This document shows, one piece after another, positions 1-5,615 of a stretch of DNA of 10,596 bases. The position numbers and the translations under genes were made by a program. The notes below the pieces were generated by a model. That model made no database searches. It saw only the letters and a program-made list of their open reading frames with translations, and was not told the DNA's origin. Within the stretch, counting starts at the first letter, position 1, and every line of letters begins with the position of its first letter. The stretch spans positions 1 through 10,596 of the forward strand of contig JAUVEK010000039.1 of the NCBI GenBank assembly GCA_030594795.1, in the 5' to 3' direction. The stretch comes from Candidatus Nanohalarchaeota archaeon. GTDB taxonomy: Archaea > EX4484-52 > B79-G9.

Positions 1-39
1 GAAGAAGTAGAAGCGCAACTTGCTAAGAAAAAACATTGA
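1..39 (+). CDS. 3' end of a truncated reading frame (possible N-terminal fragment of the downstream ATPase)
   Basis: The window opens inside a frame that reads EEVEAQLAKKKH and stops at TGA (37-39). The remnant is highly charged and helix-forming. It could be the tail of an unrelated upstream gene. It could also be the interrupted N-terminal coiled coil of the secretion ATPase, because the coding-like sequence resuming at 341 (LEHARGDITQLRGLL and onward) has the same coiled-coil character. Twelve residues are too few to assign a family. The missing upstream sequence would decide between the two. Confidence 0.5.
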   Translation, partial: EEVEAQLAKKKH

Positions 40-340
40 TTGTTTTGTTTTTTGCAGTTATAGTTAATGGCAAAGCCATCAATCCAATAAGTCTTGGCTT
101 TGACTATAGTCCACGCCGTTACTACATTGACAAATATAACCAAAAAACAATGGGCGTTAACTATCCGGGCGAATCTCAAAGATTCGCTGGATCCTAAAAA
201 TCGAAGATTTTTAAGGATATGGCAAAGACATATAGTCCATTTTGAACGCAAGTTCAAAAGCTTGGCACGTAAGTGCCATGAAAAAGTTATGTCTTTGACT
301 ATAACACAGGAAAAATATAAGAACTACTATAACTAATTAG
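40..340 (+). ncRNA. Highly structured RNA element of unknown class, possibly intron-like or inserted
   Basis: There is no credible gene here. The + strand folds into nested stems that I checked base by base. An outer stem pairs 57-64 with 298-305 (8 bp). Inside it are 71-78/95-102 (8 bp), 113-117/153-157 continuing into 125-129/148-152, a hairpin at 164-191, a hairpin at 191-218 (12 bp with one bulged A), and a 10-bp stem 223-232/288-297. That last stem encloses hairpins 240-259 and 263-278, whose loops are GCAA and GTAA. Both are GNRA tetraloops only on the + strand, which orients the RNA. The outer stem lies directly against the 10-bp stem (297/298). An A-run (25-34) and a T-run (42-53) can also pair just upstream. 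No known class could be assigned. It could be an intron, a mobile element, a long leader or an independent ncRNA. Confidence 0.6.
223..297 (+). other. Ten-bp stem enclosing two GNRA-capped hairpins
   Basis: CAAAGACATA (223-232) pairs perfectly with TATGTCTTTG (288-297). It encloses an 8-bp hairpin (240-247/252-259, loop GCAA) and a 6-bp hairpin (263-268/273-278, loop GTAA), each closed by a C-G pair. GNRA loops are typical docking elements in folded RNAs. A related module occurs upstream, where CAAAGCCA (71-78) pairs with TGGCTTTG (95-102). Both modules are followed at once by ACTATA. Confidence 0.65.
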
Positions 341-475
341 TCCCTAGAACATGCCAGAGGTGATATCACGCAACTAAGAGGACTCCTGAGAAGAAGATAT
401 GAAGAATCAGAACAGAATAAGAAAGCGATTGAAGAGGAAATCGCACGGTTTACAATCACAGACAGCAAAAAGATC
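341..475 (+). other. Coding-like N-terminal extension of the ATPase with no start codon
   Basis: The ATPase frame is open for 45 codons upstream of its first ATG, back to a TAG at 338-340. It contains no ATG, GTG or TTG. The translation is typical protein, rich in Glu, Arg, Lys and Leu, and runs RRRYEESEQNKKAIEEE then ARFTITDSKKI straight into MVLPELKG. This looks like part of a coiled-coil N-terminal region rather than untranslated leader. The codons are therefore probably translated from a start that lies upstream of the structured element, or they are the remains of a disrupted 5' end. Confidence 0.6.
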
Positions 476-2044
476 ATGGTCCTTCCTGAACTAAAAGGCA
501 TACAGAACACAAACATCACCTACCCTCTGATAGCCCCTTTTGCATACGCCCGCATCTCATGGAACGAAGAAGAACAGACACTAATATACAAAATAAACCA
601 GCCAGAACTCAACGAAGAAGAAAAAGAATTATTAAGCATAATAACCAAAGGACTGACAAAAACACTCGAAATGAACATCAACACTCTAAAAGAAAGAGAG
701 TCCCTCCTAAACTACATTCAGGGAAAAACAAACAGCATCATTAAAGAATATGGGACAATATTAAAGCCTGGCCAGTACACAAGGCTGATGTACTACATCT
801 ATATCAATTTTGTGGGCCTTAACGAACTTGAGCCCCTGATGCATGACTCTTATATCGAGGATGTTGGCTGCGACGGAATAAATGTACCCCTTTACGTCAC
901 TCACAAAAAATACGGCAACATCAAAACAAACATCCGCTTTAATAAGAAAGAACAGTTGCAGGAATTTGTCACCAAGCTCGCCGAAAGATGTGGAAAATAC
1001 ATTTCTTATGCTGAACCGATACTGGACGGCACTCTGCCCGACGGTTCAAGAGTTAACGCAACACTAGCCTCGGACGTAACCACAAGAGGTCCTACATTTT
1101 CAATCAGGAAATTCAGAAAAATACCCTACAGCATAATAGACCTCATGAGGCTGAAAACAGCAACATCAGAAGAATTCGCATACATATGGTACATCATAGA
1201 GCACAAATCAAACATATTAATCTGCGGAGGGACCGGAGCAGGAAAAACCTCATTCCTGAACGCCATCGTCTCATTCATACCGCCGGAAGACAAAATAATC
1301 TCGATTGAAGACACGCAGGAACTGAACCTGCCGCACGAAAACTGGATACCTTGCATATCAAGAATCTCGTTTGGCACCACTAACATAAAAGGAGAGAAAT
1401 ACGGAGAAGTCACCATGTTCAGCCTGCTCAAAGAATCATTCAGGCAAAACCCGGATTACGTAATTGTAGGCGAAGTAAGAGGCGCTGAAGCCTCAGTCCT
1501 CTTTCAGGGCATGGCATCAGGCCACCCATCATTTGGAACAATCCATGGAGGCTCTGTAGACGACATTATTAAGAGGATGCAGACCCGCCCGATAAACTTA
1601 TCGCCAAGCCTCCTGGAAACTTTGGATGTTGTACTCGTAGTAAGCCGCGCCGTACAATTCGGGAAAAGCTCCAGAAGACTAAAGAGTATCTGTGAAATCG
1701 AAAGCATTGACCCTGCATCCGGAAGAGCGCGATTGAACAAAAGCTTCCAATGGAGCCCCGGAGACGACAGGCATGAGAAGCACAAAAGCTATGTCCTTGA
1801 AAAAATAAGCGCAGACTACGGTATTCCCTTAAACGAGATGATAAGAGAAATAGAAGACAGGACACTCGTACTTGAATGGCTGCATCGAAAAAGAATAAGC
1901 AACTTCACAGAGGTTTCCCTCTACATCTCAAAGTATTACAAAAACAAAGATGGTCTAATGATACAGGTAAAAAAAGACATTCCACAGGAGAATGTAAAAG
2001 AAGATACAATCACAACTCAGAGTTTCAGCACTATGCCCTCATGA
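476..2044 (+). CDS. Archaeal type IV pilus / secretion system ATPase (GspE/TadA/FlaI family)
   Basis: This is the hexameric motor ATPase that powers assembly of archaeal pili or archaellum-like filaments at the inner face of the membrane. From the ATG at 476 it is 522 residues. The N-terminal part (about 1-200) matches the variable N-terminal domain of the family. The motor core has Walker A GGTGAGKTS (251-259), an Asp box IISIEDTQEL (274-283), Walker B DYVIVGE (327-333) followed by VRG, and a His box GHPSFGTIHGG (349-359). ATG 476 is only the first available start. No convincing ribosome binding site precedes it, and coding-like sequence continues upstream. The last 28 bases overlap the convergent minus-strand KaiC-like gene. 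Its partners are probably the TadC-like proteins at 4564-6515. The family call is secure; pilus versus archaellum versus secretion is not, and I see no archaellin or FlaF/FlaG here. Confidence 0.92.
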   Translation: MVLPELKGIQNTNITYPLIAPFAYARISWNEEEQTLIYKINQPELNEEEKELLSIITKGLTKTLEMNINTLKERESLLNYIQGKTNSIIKEYGTILKPGQYTRLMYYIYINFVGLNELEPLMHDSYIEDVGCDGINVPLYVTHKKYGNIKTNIRFNKKEQLQEFVTKLAERCGKYISYAEPILDGTLPDGSRVNATLASDVTTRGPTFSIRKFRKIPYSIIDLMRLKTATSEEFAYIWYIIEHKSNILICGGTGAGKTSFLNAIVSFIPPEDKIISIEDTQELNLPHENWIPCISRISFGTTNIKGEKYGEVTMFSLLKESFRQNPDYVIVGEVRGAEASVLFQGMASGHPSFGTIHGGSVDDIIKRMQTRPINLSPSLLETLDVVLVVSRAVQFGKSSRRLKSICEIESIDPASGRARLNKSFQWSPGDDRHEKHKSYVLEKISADYGIPLNEMIREIEDRTLVLEWLHRKRISNFTEVSLYISKYYKNKDGLMIQVKKDIPQENVKEDTITTQSFSTMPS

Positions 2045-2700
2045 GTAATCTCATATTCTATCCATACTCTTTCATGCCTCGTATCCCTCATTTTCGATAC
2101 TCTCAGATATCTCTTGTCTTCTTCAAATCTCATCTCAATTAATCCATCCGTAAGATAATTCAGGGTTGAAACAACTTTATCATCATGTACCCCCTCCTCA
2201 AGTGTAAGAAATACTATTGAACCACTAGAGTTTGACTTTGCAATAAAATCCTGCAAAAAAAGAGGCACCATTTGCGGATCTGAATACAAAAACAGCGTTG
2301 ATATAGAATCTGCAACCAAGCGTTTGCCCTCTTTGCCAATATCGCGCAGCAAATCCGTAAAAACCATATTAAGCTGATTCAGGTCAGACAAACCATCCAC
2401 TGCGTACATGGAATTGCAGCCGCTTCCTATCCTCCACGAAAAGCAATCAAGAAAAGTCAGGTCTGCATCACTACGCCACCCGAAACACTTCATTGAACGC
2501 TTAATCGTTTCAGGATGCGTATCAAAAGTAACAAATATACACTCCTCCCCAAGCTCAATTCCCTTATTTAACATCTGTTCGCAGAAGATGGTCTTCCCGA
2601 CACCAGGCGGACCAATCAACAAAATAGTTGAGTTTGCTGGAAATCCCCCTTCAATCAACTTATCAAAATCCTTAATTCCTGACAATTCGCGCATAAACAC
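2017..2700 (-). CDS. KaiC/Rad55-like RecA-fold ATPase, apparently lacking the catalytic Glu pair
   Basis: This is a single-domain KaiC-like ATPase of 227 residues from GTG 2700. A start at the in-frame ATG (2694) is also possible, with GGTG just upstream as a candidate ribosome binding site. Walker A is GPPGVGKT (30-37) and Walker B is RLVADS (127-132). The C-terminal KaiC-type strand region SKMRDTRHERVW (202-213) is present. Where active KaiC proteins have SFEE after the second core strand, this one reads TFDT (58-61), so it may bind ATP with little or no hydrolysis, as described for FlaH. It is the last gene of a minus-strand operon, 12 bases after the V4R gene, and its 3' end overlaps the pilus ATPase tail. 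A signalling role together with the V4R protein is inferred from context and from published KaiC-V4R associations in archaea. Confidence 0.88.
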   Translation of the reverse strand: MFMRELSGIKDFDKLIEGGFPANSTILLIGPPGVGKTIFCEQMLNKGIELGEECIFVTFDTHPETIKRSMKCFGWRSDADLTFLDCFSWRIGSGCNSMYAVDGLSDLNQLNMVFTDLLRDIGKEGKRLVADSISTLFLYSDPQMVPLFLQDFIAKSNSSGSIVFLTLEEGVHDDKVVSTLNYLTDGLIEMRFEEDKRYLRVSKMRDTRHERVWIEYEITHEGIVLKL

Positions 2701-2712
2701 ACCATAATTACT

Positions 2713-3222
2713 CTAACGGACCCGCGCTACAAACTCGCAGTAATCATCTCCCAATCCACCGCAAAGAGTCTCCCTCACAACCACTCTCCTCTTAAGTTTC
2801 GATTCAAGAAACCCCGCGATTATCCCTGCCTCAAAGTAGCATATCTGCCTGTCCAAAGGGAGCATATTGCTACAGGTGCTGCAACCCTCCAGCCTGTAAA
2901 CATACCTGGTACCCGACTCGCCGATCAGCTTTAGTCTTCCAATACCGGAATCACGAAAAAAATCCTCTAAAAAGCGATTTGCTGCCTCAACCTCATCAGA
3001 ACTGCACTTCACTGACAAAGAATTCTTGGAAAATTTTTTGCCCGCCATATAAAGCGCTGAAAAATAACCAACACTCAGCCATTCCAATGAATAGACCATC
3101 AATCGCTTTGAAATATCGCCGCGTGACTTCTTATCTTTAAAGAACATATCAAGCTCATAATCAATCGTTCTTTTCCAGGCTTCTTCCATCATAACCACCA
3201 TCTTTCCAAAATTTGACCTCAC
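2713..3222 (-). CDS. V4R-domain sensor protein
   Basis: The protein has 169 residues and a C-terminal V4R (4-vinyl reductase) domain at about 95-169. The cysteine pattern is C114-x2-C117, C128, then RETLCGGLGDDYCEF (C154, C162). V4R domains are small ligand-binding modules, for hydrophobic small molecules or metals, found in archaeal and bacterial regulators. The N-terminal half (about 12-95) is helical, with no membrane segment. The frame opens with GTG, which overlaps the TGA of the membrane gene upstream by 4 bases (GTGA). Internal ATGs at codons 8, 11 and 12 are alternatives, and GGTGGT lies just before codon 11. It is co-directional with the KaiC-like gene 12 bases downstream. It may pass ligand state to that ATPase, which is inference. 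Confidence 0.85.
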   Translation of the reverse strand: MRSNFGKMVVMMEEAWKRTIDYELDMFFKDKKSRGDISKRLMVYSLEWLSVGYFSALYMAGKKFSKNSLSVKCSSDEVEAANRFLEDFFRDSGIGRLKLIGESGTRYVYRLEGCSTCSNMLPLDRQICYFEAGIIAGFLESKLKRRVVVRETLCGGLGDDYCEFVARVR

Positions 3223-3491
3223 ACCTTATGCGAATAATAGAGCCGGTAAAAACCGCCCAACAGCAAAACCGAGCCCACTATTGAAACAACCAGGGAATAA
3301 TCCCCGCTCATACCAACATTTGTCAATGCTTCCATAAATTCACTTGCTGCAAAAATCAGGAACCCCACGGAAATCATAGCCCAGTACCTCTCAATCTCTG
3401 GGAAAAAAGATGAATATTTATATACAAACCACGCAATTAGCACAAACAGAGTGGCTGTAACCAAACTGCTCATGAAAAGTACATCATACAT
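3219..3491 (-). CDS. Small 3-TM membrane protein of a signalling operon
   Basis: I do not recognise a named family. The 90-residue protein has three hydrophobic segments, at about 7-24, 36-55 and 66-84, with a short acidic PEIERYW connector between the first and second. The start ATG 3491 lies inside the 3' end of the preceding membrane gene (8-base overlap), and its stop overlaps the V4R start by 4 bases, so translation is probably coupled. It resembles the preceding protein in length and layout: aromatic FF, then acidic/aromatic W, G, S and an acidic residue. The two may be paralogues. A membrane input or anchor role for the V4R/KaiC pair is inferred from position. Confidence 0.75.
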   Translation of the reverse strand: MYDVLFMSSLVTATLFVLIAWFVYKYSSFFPEIERYWAMISVGFLIFAASEFMEALTNVGMSGDYSLVVSIVGSVLLLGGFYRLYYSHKV

Positions 3492-3768
3492 TCCTTACTT
3501 CCTCCTCGATTTTGTAGACAGCATAGAACGCCAATGCCGGACCAATAGGCAGAACTATCGCATAGAAAATATCGAACAACTCTATATTCAGATAAAAATT
3601 CACAAGCGGCAGAACAGCATCCGACACCCAGTATATTGACACACCCCAAAAAAAGAACTTCCAAAACTCGGGAATATCCCGGTATTCAAAGAAGCAATTA
3701 AGGAATCGATTAAATAAATATAACGACGCCAGACCAACCACTACATAAGAGCACATCAACAGTACCAT
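3484..3768 (-). CDS. Small 3-TM membrane protein, first gene of the V4R-KaiC operon
   Basis: This unnamed membrane protein has 94 residues and three hydrophobic stretches, at about 3-20, 37-56 and 65-87. An EYRDIPEFWKFF connector follows segment 1 and a charged KIEEEVRNV tail follows segment 3. ATG 3768 is supported by a TATA-like box about 29 bases upstream (3793-3802 on this strand), consistent with a leaderless transcript. It overlaps the next gene by 8 bases and probably pairs with it, so that two 3-TM proteins could form a 6-TM unit. An acidic connector before the second helix (IPEFW here, PEIERYW in the neighbour) supports common origin, but the similarity is weak by eye. Confidence 0.75.
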   Translation of the reverse strand: MVLLMCSYVVVGLASLYLFNRFLNCFFEYRDIPEFWKFFFWGVSIYWVSDAVLPLVNFYLNIELFDIFYAIVLPIGPALAFYAVYKIEEEVRNV

Positions 3769-3841
3769 AAAATCACACTATATATTTAGAAACTTATATA
3801 TATGAAGATTTACCATATAACCATCTTATAATATAAAACAT
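3769..3841. promoter_or_regulatory. Divergent leaderless promoter region
   Basis: This 73-base AT-rich spacer separates two divergent genes. CTTATATATA (3793-3802, read as TATATATAAG on the minus strand) is centred about 29 bases before ATG 3768. ACCATATAAC (3812-3821) is centred about 26 bases before GTG 3842. Both distances suit archaeal TATA boxes driving leaderless transcripts, and neither start has a clear Shine-Dalgarno. The boxes lie about 20 bases apart, so the two promoters may compete. Confidence 0.6.
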
Positions 3842-4543
3842 GTGATTGATTTGATAGAAAAAATTAAGACAGATTTATCAGGCCTTGACGAAATTCTCGA
3901 TGGAGGTATTCCAAAGGGAAACGAAGTCCTGATAGCAGGCCCGGCAGGTTCAGGCAAAACCATATTCTCCTTGGAGTTTCTCTATAAAGGTGCAATCAAA
4001 GGCGAAAAAGGCCTCTATATCTCCTTTGAAGAGGACGAAAAATCAATTATCAGAAACATATCTGAATTTGGCATGGACCTGCCAAAGTATCTGGACAACA
4101 ATAGTATCCGGATAATAAAATATGATCCATACAGATTCGAAAACCTGACAGACCTCTTGTCCATGAACATCAAAGAAACAGGCGCAACAAGAGTAGTCAT
4201 CGATTCCATAACCGCAATAAATCTCTACATACAGGATGCAAAAGACATACGCCGGACACTTGTCGAGATACAATCGATATTAAGGGACAATAATTGCACT
4301 GCACTCCTCATCTCAGAAATGCCATCCGAAAATAACAAAATGATAAGCAGGTTCGGCGTTGAGGAGTTCGTCTCAGACGGAATCATCATATTATATTACA
4401 CGCAGGTAAGCTCAGAATATTCCAGATCAATATTGGTATGGAAAATGAGAGGATCAACACACTCGAGAAAAATACATCCATTCAAAATCTCAAAAGAGGG
4501 TATCGTAATCTATCCGCGGGAAGAGTCCCTGATAAAACTCTAA
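3842..4543 (+). CDS. KaiC/Rad55-like RecA-fold ATPase with intact catalytic motifs
   Basis: The protein has 233 residues and one KaiC domain. It opens with the canonical layout KIKTDLSGLDEILDGGIPKG, then Walker A GPAGSGKT (33-40), catalytic SFEE (61-64), Walker B VVIDS (118-122), and the C-terminal KMRGSTHSRKIHPF (201-214) with the basic residues that contact the neighbouring subunit's nucleotide in KaiC. The start is GTG 3842, which places the family's typical N-terminus correctly; the nearby ATG at 3840 is out of frame and stops at once. It reads in the same direction as the TadC-like gene whose likely ATG is only 20 bases past its stop, so the two are probably co-transcribed. By analogy with FlaH and FlaI/FlaJ, it may regulate the pilus motor. 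That analogy is inference. Confidence 0.88.
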   Translation: MIDLIEKIKTDLSGLDEILDGGIPKGNEVLIAGPAGSGKTIFSLEFLYKGAIKGEKGLYISFEEDEKSIIRNISEFGMDLPKYLDNNSIRIIKYDPYRFENLTDLLSMNIKETGATRVVIDSITAINLYIQDAKDIRRTLVEIQSILRDNNCTALLISEMPSENNKMISRFGVEEFVSDGIIILYYTQVSSEYSRSILVWKMRGSTHSRKIHPFKISKEGIVIYPREESLIKL

Positions 4544-4563
4544 AAGAGCTGTAAGTGATAAGA

Positions 4564-4640
4564 ATGCTAAAAAAAAAAAGAACCCTCATGAATATGACCC
4601 TTCTGTATCCGAGCTAAAATCGTTTCTGCACTCAAAAGGG
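4564..4640 (+). other. Frame-broken N-terminus of the first TadC-like protein (A11 run)
   Basis: ATG 4564 is preceded by GTGAT (4555-4559), a good match to archaeal Shine-Dalgarno sequence at a suitable spacing. Its frame runs into an A11 homopolymer (4569-4579) and then stops after 17 codons. The TadC frame is open and coding-like back through this run (NPHEYDPSVSELKSFLHSKG) but has no ATG, GTG or TTG before 4641. One extra A in the run would join the two perfectly, giving MLKKKKNPHEYDPS and onward. The cause may be transcriptional slippage, programmed frameshifting or a sequencing indel. Confidence 0.65.
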
Positions 4641-5609
4641 TTGCTGGATGAAAAAAAAAGCTATCCTACGCTATTATCCACCCTAAGTTCTAAAACACTT
4701 TCATTCATAGATTCAGTATTAAACATGAAGCACATAAGCAGTTACAAAGCATTTTCAAATGCACTGTTTACAGGTCTCAGCAAAAAAATGACTGCATATT
4801 TCGAGCCACTCAAAAATGCTCTGGAAGTCTCGGATATCAATATACTACCGAACACATACCTTACACTATCTCTATCCACATCCTTTCTTGCAGCCATCGC
4901 CTCGATCGCGATTATAGTTTACGAGAGTATACTCATCCCAATGAATCCACTTGCTCTTGCTATGAGCCTCCTCTTTGTGCCCGCCGTATCTTTCTTAATA
5001 GTATTTTCCATATTTTACATGTACCCTTTCCAGAAAGTTCATCAAAAAACACTAAACATTAACACAAACCTGCCATTCGCCATCAACCATATGGCTGCCA
5101 TCGCCTCTGCCGGCGTCCCGCCAGTAAAGTGCTTTGAAATGCTGGCTGAGTTCAAAGAATATGGGGACATATCAAACGAAGCAAAGAATATAGTGCGCAG
5201 AGTAAATGCATTTGGTGAAGACATCACACAATCCATAAAATATGTCGCGCAGCGGACACCCTCAAGGGATCTCAAAGATTTGCTTTACGGAATACTATCA
5301 GTTATTGAAAGCGGTGGCAACCTCAAGGACTATCTGAACGAAATGGCCCAACTGGCATTATTTAACTATAAGCTCTCAAGAAAAAAATATATCAACTCAT
5401 TATCCACCTACGCTGACATCTATACTGCTATCCTGATAGCAGCGCCATTGTTCTTGGTATCCGTCCTCTCCGTCATGAGCATTGTACCTGGACCGGGAAT
5501 CGGAGGAATCTCAATCATCTACTTCATGAGCATCGGGATATATGTTATCATACCCGTACTAAATCTTGCATTTTTAATATTCATTACTTACACACAACCT
5601 GAAATTTGA
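4641..5609 (+). CDS. TadC/FlaJ-like pilus platform membrane protein (T2SSF family), first of two
   Basis: This inner-membrane platform protein of an archaeal type IV pilus or secretion system works with the motor ATPase. The listed start is TTG 4641, the only conventional start in the uninterrupted frame. The true N-terminus probably lies at ATG 4564 behind an A11 frame break. From 4641 it has 322 residues: TM segments at about 72-95 and 101-128, a cytoplasmic T2SSF domain at about 135-235 (NLPFAINHMAAIASAGVPPV, and GILSVIESGGNLKDYL), and TM segments at about 258-285 and 293-317. The cytoplasmic domain carries the usual helical hairpins with a conserved SGG turn. It is followed 6 bases later by a second family member, so a heteromeric platform is likely. 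Confidence 0.88.
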   Translation: MLDEKKSYPTLLSTLSSKTLSFIDSVLNMKHISSYKAFSNALFTGLSKKMTAYFEPLKNALEVSDINILPNTYLTLSLSTSFLAAIASIAIIVYESILIPMNPLALAMSLLFVPAVSFLIVFSIFYMYPFQKVHQKTLNINTNLPFAINHMAAIASAGVPPVKCFEMLAEFKEYGDISNEAKNIVRRVNAFGEDITQSIKYVAQRTPSRDLKDLLYGILSVIESGGNLKDYLNEMAQLALFNYKLSRKKYINSLSTYADIYTAILIAAPLFLVSVLSVMSIVPGPGIGGISIIYFMSIGIYVIIPVLNLAFLIFITYTQPEI

Positions 5610-5615
5610 TGTATC

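Noticed and set aside
94..336. An 80-codon open frame on the + strand
   Set aside because: It runs through the inverted repeats of the structured RNA, so its codons are dictated by stems. It starts at a TTG, has no ribosome binding site and shows no domain-like pattern.
40..340. A tandem repeat or CRISPR-type array
   Set aside because: The hairpins differ in sequence and spacing and there are no regular direct repeats with spacers. The pattern is that of one folded RNA.
25..345. A bulge-helix-bulge intron processed by EndA
   Set aside because: I looked for pairing between the two presumed junctions (near 34 and near 340) and found no four-base-pair helix flanked by three-base bulges.
2017..2044. 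The 28-base convergent overlap as a sign that one of the two genes is false
   Set aside because: Both genes carry complete family motifs and plausible C-termini, and short tail-to-tail overlaps are common in compact archaeal genomes.
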